Shown here piece after piece: positions 12,601 through 25,790 of a stretch of 64,000 nt of DNA. Location: positions 25,526,987 through 25,590,986 of the forward strand of contig CM069612.1 in NCBI GenBank assembly GCA_035771175.1, written 5' to 3'. A program made the translations under genes and the position numbers. Position 1 is the first letter of the stretch; the number at the start of each line of letters is the position of its first letter. This DNA is from Paratinospora sagittata (lineage: Eukaryota > Streptophyta > Magnoliopsida > Ranunculales > Menispermaceae). Under the pieces are notes generated by a model. It searched no databases. It was not told the origin of the DNA and saw only the letters and a program-made list of their open reading frames with translations.

Positions 12601-15600
12601 GACTCTTGGTTACATTGGTAAGCATTACTTGATGTTCAGCCTGTTCTAATTTATCTTATGCTGTATATTTTCTAATTGCCAATTTTTCTTGGTCCTCATT
12701 TATTGACCATTCAGGAGCATTTGGCTCTGGGAAAAGTAAAGCTGAGGTAACGATTCTTGTTAAATGATTTATCATCATTCTCTGGTCCCTAATTTTTCTC
12801 CGGTGCCTGAGTTCTTTATTGGAGATTCTATTAATGTTTTAAAGTCAGATGTTCAAATCATCTCTGAATTAGATATGGTTACTTCAGTCAGTTAGTACCA
12901 AAAACAGACGGAATCCGTTAGTACCAAATCATCTCTGAATTAGATATATTCAAATAATCTCTGAATTAGATATGGTTACTTCCGAATTTCAGCATGGTTT
13001 TTCCTTGGGGGAGGAGGATGTTTCTGAAAGCTAGAGTTCGGGAGAGAGCATTGGCCAAATCCCCTAATGGGCTGTATATATATTAGGCTGACAAGGGGAT
13101 CCTAGAGGGCCTATATGTGCATCCATTGAAGTTGTGCTTTATTCTAATAGATGAATCGGGACATGATGATGATGTCTGTAACTGTAACTGTAACTGTGGT
13201 AGGAACTAGAAGATTTTAATCAAATGTTTAGTGGTTAAAAAGCAATCAAGGAAGAGATCCCCTTATTGGTATCATTAACTCTCTAAACCCTTTTTTTCTC
13301 CAAATTTTACATTTTCCAGTTTTCACTCCTCTTAAGAGTTTGATTTATTCAGTTTGCTTTTATATGTACTTACTATATTCTTTATCCTGTTTTCTTTTTC
13401 TTTGTTTCTCAATAAGTTGTACTGCCTCTTGTCCCCTCCCTCTTTCTCCTTGTTAGGTAATTGGGAACTCGATTGCATTCTCATTGGGATTGGCAACAAC
13501 TTTAGCAATCTTAGGAATAGCAGCTTCATTTGCTGGAAAAGCTTATGGACAAATAGGGTCAGGGCTACCTTTGGCTGCTTCTGGTTTGGCTGTTATCATG
13601 GGCTTGAATCTTTTGGAGGTACATAATCGCACTTCTGATACTGTGAATGATATTTCATCTCATTAGCTCGCAATTTTAAGTTAATTTTGGATGATTTTTG
13701 CAATCTTATCCTCTGCTCTGCATTCATTTATTTTTCCCATCTGAGATCCATCCATAGCTCTTTTGAAGGCATCTGCTAGTGGAGCACTAGTGGCCATTGG
13801 TAGAAGTAAGATGAAAGTTATGCACCATTGAGAAAGTAATAAACTTGTTTTCTGTTGAGCACTATATGCAATTAAAACTATTGTATAAAAGTAGTGAAGA
13901 GGAGTTTGGATAGGTGTTTCAGGTAATTTAAAATGTTGACTCATGATTCTTTTTCAAGTTATCACAGTCAAAGATAGCTGTTGATCCTTTTCTTACTAAA
14001 GTGTACTGATGTTATCATCCTTACAGGACTTCAAATGTTTTTGAAGATGGCGTTTAAGATTTGTTTATAACTCTTCCACTGTTTTTAATGGATTCATGGA
14101 GGCTTTTGTTCTTGCAGGTGATTGAGTTACAACTTCCCTCATTCTTCAACAACTTTGACCCTCGGGCTGCTGCAGCTAACTTCCCCTCAAGTGCCTAGCT
14201 GATTCCTTGATCTGCAATTCTTGAGTTTACATAATTCCATTTGATCTGTTCCCATCATAGTGTTAATCTTTTGTCTTGAGATTGTTCTAACCTTTAGGAT
14301 ATCTACTTTTGAAGGTGTGCAAGCATATTTAGCTGGGCTTACATTTGCTTTAGCTGCCTCACCTTGCAGTACACCTGTGCTGGCTACGCTTCTTGGTTAC
14401 GTGGCTACGTCCAGAGTACAATCAAATCTCCATTATCTTGTGTTCTTGTTGCCTCTATTGAGTTTCCTCTTTGTGCTATTATAGGAGGCAGCTTTCTTCT
14501 AACATATTATCCCATCTGGATTGCTTTTCCATTGGTTTAACTAGAGACTTGGTATAACAGGATCCAGTTATAGGAGGCAGCTTACTTCTAACATACACAA
14601 CCGGCTATGTTGCTCCTCTTCTTCTTGCTGCTTCATTTGCTAGTGCATTGCAGGTATTGATCCTTAATTGAAAGTTTGATAGAGCATATGTCAATATTGT
14701 GATAGAACGCTTAAACCAAACAACTAATTGTCCATTTTGGGCCTTACAACCATCATGAATGTCTTCAACATGCATGCACATGCAAGGCCTGTCTGAATTA
14801 CCCACCTGAATAGTGACCTGAAGCCTGCCACATGGAAGTGAAGCCTGCCAGCCCACACAGTTCATCCTCTCATGCCACCCTCAAGGTCCTCCCAAAATGG
14901 GAATTTTCACTAGTTCAAGACAATTCCTCACTTAAGGTCCTGTATCCCTCTTGGTGCCCATCCCAATGTGAGACCATCACAAATACAAGGGAATAGAGTA
15001 GCTGTCAACCTTGCCCTTCATAGTCGAAATAGGATTCGTTTTGGCTAGAGCGCCCAAATCCAACAGAGAAAAAAGGAAAGAAAGAGTTGCTGCTGGCATC
15101 GTTCTTCAATTGATCGATGGCATTTCCCATGGGAGAGGATGGAGTGCTATATGCAAAAGGACAGGTGCCCCTATTGATGTTCCCGACAGTGCGGACACTC
15201 TCTTTGCAGCTTTGAAACCTGGCGATGGAGATCAAGAAGGTCCGGCTCAACTCCTTACTTTACATTAGCGGACCTACAGGGCAGGCCGGAGCGGAAAGGG
15301 AATAGAGTAGCTGTCCACCTTGCCCTTCATATCAAAATGCATAAAGTGATATCGAACCCTACTTAAAAATCATTAGATCTTTTACATGTTTTGTTTATAT
15401 ATATATATATATATGAAAGAAAATTCGAGGGGTGGGGACCCTGAAAATCTCTAGAATCCATTCCAAACTCTCTCCACTAACTTTTTCAATTTGGAATGGA
15501 TTCTAGAGATTTTGGTTCCGATCTATAGCTCTTATATTAATTTATTACTTCTATATATATTTTTTATTATATATATATTTATTATATTGAATTGTGATTT

Positions 15601-15935
15601 GAGATTGTTCATATAGTATTAATGGGAATATATTATACTGTTTTTTTTTATATATATTTTCATCCAAACAAGAACTGAACATGATTTTATAAATGCAGAG
15701 TTTACTTTCCTTCCGCAAGTTCTCAGCTTGGATCAACCCTATGAGGTATTTCATCCAAAGACTTGAACATTGACCAAAACTTTTGACTGTAAATTAGGCT
15801 GTGAAACTAATTGTTTTTTTCTCAGTTGGTTGATACAAGTTTCAATCTAACTGTTTATGCAGCGGCGCACTCCTATTGGGCGGTGGCTTGTACACACTAC
15901 TGGATAGGCTGTTTCCTACAACAATGGCAATGTAG
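8941..15935 (+). CDS. CCDA: chloroplast cytochrome c biogenesis protein CCDA, complete 12-exon gene
   Basis: Proposed exons: 8941-9037, 10455-10646, 11771-11826, 12310-12440, 12532-12617, 12715-12746, 13457-13618, 14118-14190, 14315-14415, 14561-14653, 15699-15745, 15863-15935; all phases close, giving 380 aa. The protein is a polytopic thylakoid-membrane thiol/disulfide transporter that passes reducing power from stroma to lumen for cytochrome c/f haem attachment. The DsbD/CcdA core starts in exon 5. It shows the two reactive-Cys helices with proline-flanked cysteines ([11 protein letters not shown] in exon 5, [11 protein letters not shown] in exon 9), the internal repeat of the family, and Gly-rich helices such as [13 protein letters not shown]. 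Exons 1-3 encode a Ser/His-rich transit-peptide region. Core exons are secure; the exon 1/2 junction is less so (an alternative pair, 9026 to 10489, is also in frame). The exon 8 donor GTGCCT is weak but gives the expected SSVQAY junction. Confidence 0.93.
9617..9672. repeat. (CT)n microsatellite in CCDA intron 1
   Basis: About 28 uninterrupted CT units. Likely polymorphic. Confidence 0.95.
12846..12985. repeat. short interspersed tandem repeat in CCDA intron 6
   Basis: A ~22-bp motif (TCTCTGAATTAGATAT core) recurs three times, at about 12860, 12938 and 12958, with shared TTAGTACCAAA-type spacers. This points to local replication slippage or duplication within the intron. Confidence 0.6.
14987..15330. 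repeat. 35-bp direct repeats flanking a GC-richer insert, CCDA intron 10
   Basis: A 35-bp sequence starting AAGGGAATAGAGTAGCTGTC occurs at 14987-15021 and 15296-15330 with one mismatch. The 274 bases between are clearly less AT-rich than the rest of the intron and have open frames on both strands (15011-15268 plus, 15250-15005 minus) that I do not recognise. The composition, including the GGCAGGCCGGAGCGG run near 15281, recalls plant mitochondrial DNA, so an organelle-derived insertion is possible but unproven. Confidence 0.55.
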
Positions 15936-17775
15936 CTATTCATGGTGTGTGACCTAAAACAACAATATATGTAATTAAAGGAGAAATTCATCAATACTGA
16001 GTATCAGGTTTCTTACCCTTATCACTTTGTGTACATTCTTGTTGCATGGAGCTAATGCAATGATATGTATATTTAATTCAACTTAACATAGTCTTTTATT
16101 TTTCTAACTACATGGGTCGGTTTGTATGTTTATTTAATTTATAATTTTTACAAATCTAATATGTTATGTAGCTGGATTGGCATCTTGAAGCATATGAGAT
16201 GCCCATGGCCTAGAATATATATGTAGTAAAGCGAATTTTCTAGATTGAATGAGCCATGGTAGTTTTGAGAGAAATGAGAATAGTGGAAGTCTGATGACCA
16301 ATGGAAAATGTTATTAATGCTTCCGTACATCTGTATTATTTTATGTAAAGGATCTTATCACTGTCTTTCCAAGATCACAATTGCCATTTATTTTATTAAA
16401 TGGTTATCCAATTGCAACCTATGAAAGAAATATAGATAAAGGAAGTTGAACAATTGAAAAGAATCTAAATGCAATGCTTTATATAGTTAAGTTATATATA
16501 CCTTAAAGAACATGATTTAAGACAACCGACAGAAGTTTATGATGATTCAACTAAAGTTCAAGTAGCGCGATTTTAAAATGAGATAGAACCGAATGAAATA
16601 TAACTAAGATCATTATATAATGATATTGAATATTAACAACAACAAAATATAAAAAAAGAAAGATTTAAAACAATTTAAATAGAAATAATAAGAATAAAAG
16701 ATTTAGTTACTTAACCTTTATGGAATAGAATAGAAAATATAGTCAATAGAAATGACCAATGAGTGGTTTGTTCAATAAAAGTGGACTAAAATGGTCTTTA
16801 TATAAAAACTTCATAATTTAATTCTTTTTTTGAAGAGGTCTTTTATTCTACTCCTGCATCAAACAAGACTAATCTCGTACCCAAAGGGTGCTGAAATACC
16901 TAGTGAAAACTAAAAAAGAAAAGCATTATTGAGTTACTTTGTATGTAAGAAAAGATATTACTAATCTCATCCAAAAGGTGTAGGGATAGCTGTGAAGGAC
17001 TGTTCAGTTATATTGTAGGTAAGAAAAGATATTGGTATTGATACGAATTGGGTTTCGTAACAAACTGTGAGTATTGACAAAAGAGTAATATATATTAATT
17101 TTCTTAGGGACGGTAACCAACCTCTTGACCCAATAGAAGACAATTCCTTAGCCGGTTATTTTGACTTCTAAAACTTTTATTTTTTTATGTCAATTATACA
17201 CACGCAAATACACTTTTACCACTCAAAAATCCCACAGGAGATGCTAAAAAACAGAAGCAATCTCCAGTGGCCAAACTTACCTAAAAACAAAACCAGCTAT
17301 CTTATAGACAATTCAATTGGAGCCACAAAAGAACTTATGTTATAAATAATAATAATTGGTATTAATAGTATTGTAATAATAAAAAGAAAAACTAGTCCCT
17401 AATCCATACAAAATGCAATTAATACGGTGCCAAATGTTTGGTTCCTCCTCCCACCATAGTTTTCAACCAAACAAACAGAGAGCTTATCCTCCACTACGAG
17501 GCAACACATCATGCCCATTTTGCCAAGTGTCACTTTTGCATGGAACAAGTGTCCACAATCATAACGTCTTCAACAGAAAGCAAGCTTTGGCAGATGTGTA
17601 CTCATGTCACGTCGAGCAGAGGACCTTCAACCCCTAATGCCACACGTGTTAATAAGGTAAGTAGGTAGCTGTACAGAACAGTACACTGAACATGATGGAT
17701 TCATAAATAAATAAAAAACTATAGTTTCTCTCATGGTAAAAAAAAAAGAAGAAGAAAAAAAACCTGTAAAAATCT
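15936..17775. other. intergenic region between CCDA and DUF4408 gene 1
   Basis: AT-rich, with the CCDA 3' UTR at its left end. A more GC-balanced patch at 17400-17680 has two short overlapping plus-strand frames without recognisable motifs; it may belong to the 3' flank of the minus-strand gene. No gene is supported. Confidence 0.5.
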
Positions 17776-19086
17776 TCATTGATGATCAGTAGAGGTAGAA
17801 GCACGGTTGATCATCTCCGAGTACTGATTCAACGATTCCTGCCTCTGCAACATCATTTCTTCATTGAACTTCTTGATGAACGCTTCAACTCGCCGATTCA
17901 ACTCATCTTGACTCAGTGACGGGTCCTTCTTAATCTTCCCAGAACAACGTTTCAAAGAAGAAGAAGTAGGGTTGTTAGTGGTGGTTTCATTGAACATCTC
18001 TGCTTTCTTCAGTCTCATAGAATGAGGCTCCTGATCTGTAGCTTTCTGCTGGGGGTGTACGTGTGTCTCCCACGTGTCAGATTTCTTCAAGTGCCTCGCC
18101 AATGGCATCGATCGTCCCTCTGTTATCTTCTTCCACGTGCTCTCCAGCGTGTCCTGCTTCTTCGTCTTCGCCACTCTCAGCGACTTTCCACCTATTCATT
18201 AATTAACTCAACCAAAAACAAAAAAAATTCAAACAAAATCAACATATATAATCTTCTTTTGATGTAAATAAATCGAATGTATCTTCGATTTATTTTTATT
18301 TTTTTGAGATTATTTTTCGTTGCAGAGGCAATTTTTGAAGTTCTAGATAATGGCCGAAAAGATTGATGCAGCTAACATACGCCTATGCCGATTCCGGCGC
18401 ACATTAGCTTAAAATCTAGCGATACCTTCGGGATTCACAGTGAGGTTTCTCCGGTGACCAAACCTTGAAGAAACCAGCGGCTTCTCCGGCGACAAGAGCG
18501 AATATTCCGACGGAATCTCCGTCGAGTCCGTCCGACTCATCATCGTCCTTTCCCTCGCGATAACAACATCCTCGTTCGAATCCCTAGCTGCTTGATCTTC
18601 CAATAACTCCTCCGTCTGCTTCTTCTTCTTTTTCTTCATCGAGATCTCACCATCGTCGCAATCCTCAAGATCTCCGATTCCGAACACCGGCAACCTAGAC
18701 ACCTGATCAGTCTTATTCTTCAACGAAACGCCGTGGTAATCCTCCTCCGCCGGCGCCGGAGCGAGGTCGTGAAGAACACCGGCTGGAGGTTTCGCAAGCG
18801 GATCAATCTTGTCGTCAACTTGATCATCATCGGTTTTGTGTTGGAATCTCGAGGAAGCGGCGATAATTATGATGATTCCGTTGATGACGACGTAGAGATA
18901 GGGAGGAGTGAGGCATGAGCGGAGAGAGGCGCAGAGAACAGGAACAGAAGAAAGTAAGAATTGTGAGATTACTGGAACGGAGAGCTTGAGGATTAGAGCT
19001 GTGGTGAAAGCGGCAATGGATATTAGAGAGATTTTTAGTGAGAAAAACCAGAGATTTGAGGTTGAGGCTCGAGAGAAGAACGCCAT
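17776..19086 (-). CDS. DUF4408/DUF761 membrane protein, copy 1
   Basis: Exon 1 is 19086-18426 and exon 2 is 18191-17776; the GAAG/GTATCG donor and ATAG/GTGG acceptor join in phase to give 358 aa. The N-terminus has two hydrophobic segments (about residues 13-45 and 55-85), the second with the LTPPYLYVVINGIIIII core of DUF4408. The middle is acidic and low in complexity. The C-terminus (exon 2) has LSQDELNRRVEAFIKKFNEE, the DUF761 'cotton fibre expressed protein' motif, followed by an RQESL helix. Biochemical function is not established for the family. Gene order and shared splice position show it is a tandem duplicate of the gene at 22874-21642. Without splicing, exon 1 would end six codons later, which would lose DUF761. 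Confidence 0.9.
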
Positions 19087-20611
19087 TAGTGAGTGAGAGA
19101 GAGAGCTTCAAGTTGGTGGCAGCGAGAGAGAGATAAAGAGAGTAATTTGGAGGGGTGTTGGTGTTGGTGTCGGGCCTTTCATTTGATACATGTCAGGGTT
19201 GGGTGAATTAAGGGCCCACATCATGGTTACTGACACTGATGGAGATTGAGGAGACACCTGGACAATGGGCCCTCACTCAAAAAAATAAAAAATAAAATAA
19301 TAATGCTACATCCATCAAAGCTCAGTTGAAAACTAGCTTTCTACGTCTATTGAATCATGGTGATGCGTCTATTGAATCATGGAAGATGGATCTTACGGTA
19401 AATTGGTAATTTATTTTTGTAAGTAGGTTTGAAAAAGAAAAAGAAATTAAATTTAAAAGAGGTTAGACAAAATTAAATTAAATTAAATTTATTTTTTTAA
19501 AGGCACTATTTTGATAAATGTTTCTACTTAAAAGTATTTAAAAAAAAAAAAGCTGATTTTTTTTATTACAGTTTAGTTAGAAGCAGATATTATCAAATAT
19601 CTTTAAAAATATTTTTACTTTAAATGCACTTTAAAAAAATTCTGGCTATTGTCTAATTAAAAAAGAGATAAATGTTTTCTTGCTAAATGATTAAATTAAG
19701 AAACGAAAATGAAAAACAGTTACAACAATTGAATATATATATATATATATATTCAAACCCTAAAGTATCTCAATAGTATAAGGAAAATGTTGATACTCAG
19801 CCTTTCTATATCCTCATTCTTTTGTTAAAAAATATCCTCATTTGTTTAAATGCAACTTTAAGGTGCAAAATTATAAATATTAGAATCTCTCTTAAACATG
19901 TCCACCGAATCTAACACATAAAACACACCATTTCCGGTGAGTACTTGTTAATTAATTAGTGTCCCAACACCAACAATGAGTCGGTTGGCTCTTGGGGAGA
20001 ATAAGGGTGTATCTTATTTGATTCCGGATCTGGATACGTGTCTCATGTTACCAAACACTTGTATTTAAAAGTAGTAGAAGAAAACACAGTACAAACGGCT
20101 GGTCTTGACTCTTGACCCAAGTCTGAGGCATTTGACGTCATTCTCATTTATTAATACAACAATTCCATTCCTGATTTCATGGGTAGTTTTGACACGCGTT
20201 GGTTCCAGGTTTTATTAAAGAATATATAAATGTGTAATTCTTTGTATGTATGTGATTCAATGTAATTCTATAGATTGAAAAAAAAAAAAATCTAAAATCC
20301 CCAATAATACTTGTAGCCATTGAAATGTTTTCCACATATATACTCATTTTGCAAGACAATAGTTTGATAGGAAGTAATTGAGCTAAGACAATATTATGTT
20401 CAGATATTCATTTATTTTATTAATAATAATGGAAGAATTTTTTTATAATAGCATATATTTAGTTAGGTAATGATGAGAAGCTTGATCCATTTCTTAAATC
20501 AAACCATTTAATATATATATATATAAAGAGAGTAATGCTACACATCCTAACATTTAATAAAGATTAGATATCAGTGTCAAAAAATAACAACATTTAACGT
20601 ACATAAAATAT

Positions 20612-20644
<33 letters not shown>

Positions 20645-21641
20645 GCACTCAAATTTTATAATACGAAGTGTTTAGTGTTTATTGGTTGAAACCGAACTAA
20701 TCCTAATTGCCCATTTGGTGTTTTCTTAGCCGACATACTTAGCAATGATTATAGGAAATCCATAGAAGTGAAATTCTATACTTACTTTAGCTTATTGTTT
20801 TGCCCTTAACATAGATTTCTTCTCTTGGAAGCCACTGGAAAGATCTCTGAAGGGACGTGATAATGTGATATTAACTCAATTTATATTTATTTTGGCGCCA
20901 CCTGCTCTCATGAGATATATCTTTGACTTTAACTAATTTCATGAGATAAGATTTTTTTAATTAATAATAATAAAAGACCCAAAATCACCTCAATTTCTAC
21001 GAAATCGACCCAAAAGAGTAGGAGAAGAATTAAACAAAGCTTGTCCATTTTTTATATATTTCTATTGGAATTTTTTAAAGGATCAAAGAAGATCCCGTTC
21101 TCTTTTTTCTATTTTTTTATTTTTTTTAATTTCTTTTCCTTTAATTGATGTGTCCATTCTACAACCACTTTTCCTGTTGCTGCCAAGTGGAGCCATCAGG
21201 CAAGTTAATTAAGTAATTTGATTAATTAAGTAAATTTATGTCATTTAATTTAATAAAGTTTCACGTTCATTGTTAGTCACATCCAACACAACCCTTCTCC
21301 TAATTTTTCCATGTTTAATCAGTACTAGTGCAACAAATATGTTCAATACATATGAAGTTTAATTATGGTATAAATAATCTTAATTACAGATAAATTAATA
21401 AGTAGTTCACATGAACATTGGATTCATTAGTTACAAAAAGTGACATATTCAATAAAAACATAAAGATTATGACACGTATATATCTGTACAGGGTATGTTT
21501 CACTCCTTACCTTACTTACAACTAAAAAAAAGAAAAACACCCAAATTGTATAATTTAATCCAAATGATCAAACTTTAGAAAAAAAAAAAAAAATATGTGT
21601 GTATAGTCATCATATATAGTATAACCTTAAATATATATTTC
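19087..21641. other. intergenic region between the DUF4408 paralogues
   Basis: Contains the promoter of copy 1 (GA-rich leader just right of 19086), poly-A/T and (AT)n tracts (19736-19752, 20512-20524, 20611-20644) and the 3' flank of copy 2. I see no gene, RNA or bounded transposon. Confidence 0.5.
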
Positions 21642-22874
21642 CTATTCATCAGTCTCACAGTTGATCATCTCCAAGTACTTTTTCAAAGACTCCTCCCTCT
21701 GCAGCTTCATTTCTTCGTTAAACTTCTTTATGAACGCTTCCGCTCGCCTGTTCAATTCGTCTTGACTCAGCCACGGTTCTCCTCTATGCCTCACCGAGTC
21801 CTCCAATTGCTTGAACGTTTCTGCTTTCTTAAGCTGTGGGCCCGAGTCCCCAAGCTCTCCCTTTGTCTTCCACGTGTCTGATTTCCTCAAGTCCCTGCCA
21901 AGTGTCATCGAACGGCCCTCTGTTATCATCTTCCATGTGCTCTCCAGCGTATCCAACGCCTTTCCAGCTATATAATAACAAAAAATAACGTAAATAAAAA
22001 AAGAAACGAACATTTCCCAAAAACATGGGAACAACATTTTCTAATATTTTGTCGTAATTCTTTTTTTAAATCTAATTTTCTTTTAGTGTTTATAACTATA
22101 TATATATATAATCATTTTATTCTTCTAATTAAAAAATCTCAATTAACAAAATATAATTAATAGAGCAATAATATAAATTTCGTATAATATTAAGTAAATA
22201 TTAACACAACACATTTGATGACTCGCTTAAATACCTTCAAAGATGTTGCTCACGGATTTCCGGTGACCAACTCTACAGGAAACCGGTATTGTCTCCACTG
22301 ATAACGAGTTTTCCAGCGGTATCTCCGTTGAATTCGTCCGATTGATCAGCTTCTTCAAAGATCTAGATGAATCTATCTCATTATAATCATTCTCACGATC
22401 CTCTTCTTCTTCTTCTGACGCAATCACCAAGGATCTGGCATTCCGTGCTCCATCTTCGCTCGGATCGTACACCGTCATCTCTAATGTCTCTGGCGGCATC
22501 AGCTTCGCAGGATTCTTCACGACAACAACGTGGTTATACTCCACCGGACGTAGATCAGAGGCCTGAATCCTCACCGGAGCTGGCGCCGGCGGATGCCTCT
22601 GATCCTCGAGCTTCTGTTGAAACCTGGAAGAAAGAACAATGACAACGATGATACCGTTGATCACAACGTAAAGAAAAGGAGGCGTAAGCCACGAACGAAG
22701 AGAGTTCCTAAGCACAGGAACAGCGTAAACTAAAAACTCGTAAACCAATGGAATCGAGAGCTTCATTAGAATCACGGCCAGCGCCATGGATACAACAACA
22801 CCACTGGAAATCAACAGATGCTTCGTCGAGTAAATCCAGTTGGTTCTACTTCGATATGACGATGAGGTCGCCAT
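21642..22874 (-). CDS. DUF4408/DUF761 membrane protein, copy 2
   Basis: Exon 1 is 22874-22235 and exon 2 is 21967-21642; the GAAG/GTATTT donor and ATATAG/CTGG acceptor give 321 aa. It has two N-terminal hydrophobic segments, the second carrying LTPPFLYVVINGIIVVIVLS (DUF4408), and a C-terminal LSQDELNRRAEAFIKKFNEE block (DUF761). The intron falls at the same place as in copy 1, just after a conserved GHRK...EG stretch, and both proteins share RTDSTEIP/RTNSTEIP and ITEGRSM motifs. It is 37 residues shorter than copy 1, mainly in the variable middle and the start of exon 2. The function is not known from sequence. Confidence 0.9.
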
Positions 22875-23948
22875 TACAATTAAGTAGAAACAGAGAGTTT
22901 GTACTGAGAGATGATGATGTTCACGAAGAAGATGAAGTTGTGAGAGATATATATAAGGATGGGTTGTATTGTTGATGGAATATGAGCCGTTGGGTCAGTG
23001 TTGAAAGGGGTGGGCCCAGGATGTCGCAAGTTGTGTGTATTATTCGTGTCCCTACGTACTGAGCTTTCGCTGGTCTTCGTGTGGTCGACTGGGGAATTTT
23101 ATCTGTACCAACTAACAGAAGCGCTCCTACTACGAGAGCTGAAGGAAGTTGCACCGTTGACGTTGACGATGATAAGGTCTGTTTCTTGTTCTTGGTTAGG
23201 TTATGGTTAAACTGGAATGTCTTATCCCTAATTACATGTATTTTACATTCCAATTCTAATTGAAAATAAATAAATAAATAAAAAACGCTCTGAACTGGAT
23301 AAAAACCTTTAGTTAACAACATCTAAGTCAACACCATGAATTTATAAGTGTACAGTTATATGAAAAGTTATTATATCTTTTTAAATTGTTTTTAGATTTT
23401 ATTTTATTTTTTTCTTTTCAAGAAAGAAATTATTGCAGCCTTAAAAAAGTAAGATAGCATTATAAAGAAGAAAAGGAAATGCTATAATTAAAGGGGCCTT
23501 TTGCTTGACTAGTGTTATAGAGATATCTCATTTTTAGTTATGAAATTTGCATATTAGTTTCCTTCTCTCACTTACGTGCATAATAAAACTCCAGCTTTTC
23601 GTTATTAAAAAATAACAATATTTTGTATTTTTTCTTATTTATATATATATAATAGTGAATGTGCACGTGCAGTACATGATTCATAATTATATTTTATAAT
23701 TTATATTTATTTTATTTTAATTTTAAAAGTGTGTAAATGATTAAGCCTTATCGGTTATATGTGTCGATTGAAACAATAATAGAGAAAAAAATTGGAAATT
23801 AAAAAAGTGAATTGGTTAGATTTAATTGTTACAAAACTACCCCTTTAACTATTTATAATATGGATTAAAAATCAAAATATCTAATAGATTAAAAATGAGT
23901 ATTACTAGGATTACCGTAAAAGCAACACGTCAAAAATAAGAAGTTATG

Positions 23949-23990
<42 letters not shown>

Positions 23991-25101
23991 ATTGAAAAAA
24001 TAAAAATATAAAAAAATGTAGGAAATAGTAAAATGTTAATATTAAAATAGATAAATTAGTAAACTCACGGTTGCCAGTAACACTTAATGTCTATAAAAAA
24101 AAAAACTAGGGTTCAAATTCTTATAGGTGGGCATAAAAATTAGGTAATTCTAAATGTGCCTATAAAAAATACTATACCTACATAATTTATAAATTTTCAA
24201 CAATGATATATTCAAGTGGATATAAAAAATATTTTTTACGGGTACATTTAGAATTACTCTAAAAGTTATTTACAATGTGATTTGTAACTTTTTATTATTA
24301 GCATACCTTTCATTTGTGGGCTTAGAAGTCCTAGACATATTAAGTAAATAATAATTCCAAAAGTGTATAAGGAGGGGAATTTAAATTATTCTATAACTAA
24401 GATTTAAATAGAAAGTAATCATAAAATTTAGAAGGTTACTTTTAAAATTTTAACAAAAAGGTTATTGTATATAATTAATGTGCATATATTTATATCATTC
24501 GACCATATATCTTCTACTAGGATTAAAAAGAAAGAAAGAAAGAAGTAAGATTGTTATTTACTATAAAATTAGAATTAAAGAAAGGTAAACTATTATCACA
24601 TAAAAGGCAAAAAAAAATAAAAATAAATAAATCAATCAATTGAAGTTCTAAATTGTAAAAGAGTGATGGTGAAAAAGCTTAAAAGTAAAATTACAATAAT
24701 ACCCCTCACGTCAAAATAACAATATTTTAAAGTAAGAAAAATAACAATGAAGCTTAAATGAGTATTTTTCAAAAAAAAAGAAATGAAAAGTGATTATAAT
24801 TTCTTCAACTTTAATAATTAATATATAATTCAATTTTCTTAACTGTCACATCTGATAGCAATACTAAAACTAGAACGATTAAGAATCGTGTCCCCTCGTC
24901 GTTTTGTGAGTATGAGTTCCAAAGAGATAGATAGAGAGATCAGATCGGCCAACAGGGCTTTTAAGAGGACAGTGGTTAAGTGGGGCCCAATACAGGGCCC
25001 AGCAAGTTGCTTTTACGAACCGACCACGGTTTCCTATTAAATTAAAGAAAGAAGAAAAAAACAATAGAGGGTAGGGACAAAGTGGAAAAGTGTAATTATA
25101 G
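22875..25101. other. intergenic, no gene seen
   Basis: The promoter side of DUF4408 copy 2 (22875-23210) is followed by AT-rich DNA. A long (TA)n microsatellite lies at 23952-23998. Short frames in this stretch have no recognisable motifs. Confidence 0.5.
23952..23998. repeat. (TA)n microsatellite
   Basis: About 23 TA units without interruption. Confidence 0.95.
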
Positions 25102-25790
25102 TAGGGGGTAAGCAACTTACCTGTTCGGGTCGGGTCTGATTAATATGTCAAGTTGGTCGGATTAATTTTTGATCAATCCGACCAAACCTGACCCGACTCA
25201 AACTCTTAAAATTTATATATATATATATAATAAAAATATTAAAAAATTATTACATGCAAGACCTCTAATTAAAAAGGCTCATAATCTTCAACTACTTTTC
25301 TTGAGTTATTAGGTTAGATGGTAAGAAAAATAGAATAAGATGGATGTTTGAGACTAAAAGAAAAAAAATTTCATTTTAGTTTCACATTACTTGTTGAGAA
25401 GAATAGAAGACTCTTTTTATCTATAAAAGTCATCAACTCCCTATTCATTCTCATTCTCATAAGTCAAGTTTAAGAGTAACTTGACTTGTACATAAATGAG
25501 TTCTAAAAAAAAAGATCTCATCTTTTAAAGCTTAAATAGTAATTTAATAAGTTTGATACATGATAATCTAATATATTTTATTATTAATATAAGCTTAAAT
25601 AGTAACTATTAATCTTTAAAAAAATTGAGCTATTTAATGGGGGCCTAATCAGACCGACCCGACTCTATCTTAATTTGAATAGCATTGGGTTCAACCCGTT
25701 ACCATCGGACCTCATTGGATGGAATGGGTTAAAGGATAAAAATCCGAGACAACCTAACCCGATTAGTTATCGTAAAGAGCAAAGAGAGGT
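25102..25790 (+). mobile_element. hAT-like non-autonomous element, copy A (right end approximate)
   Basis: Starts TAGGGGGTAAGCAAC and is followed by GGGTCGGGT-rich subterminal sequence. From 25199 to about 25665 it aligns by eye with the reverse complement of the element at 45817-46324 over almost the whole length. It carries no coding sequence. The left flank AATTATAG is not cleanly repeated on the right (TTATAG occurs near 25796), so the right end is eroded or longer than in copy B. Confidence 0.7.

Noticed and set aside
17413..17668. Two overlapping plus-strand ORFs
   Set aside because: No motif, no splice context, and close to the 3' end of a minus-strand gene; likely untranslated sequence.
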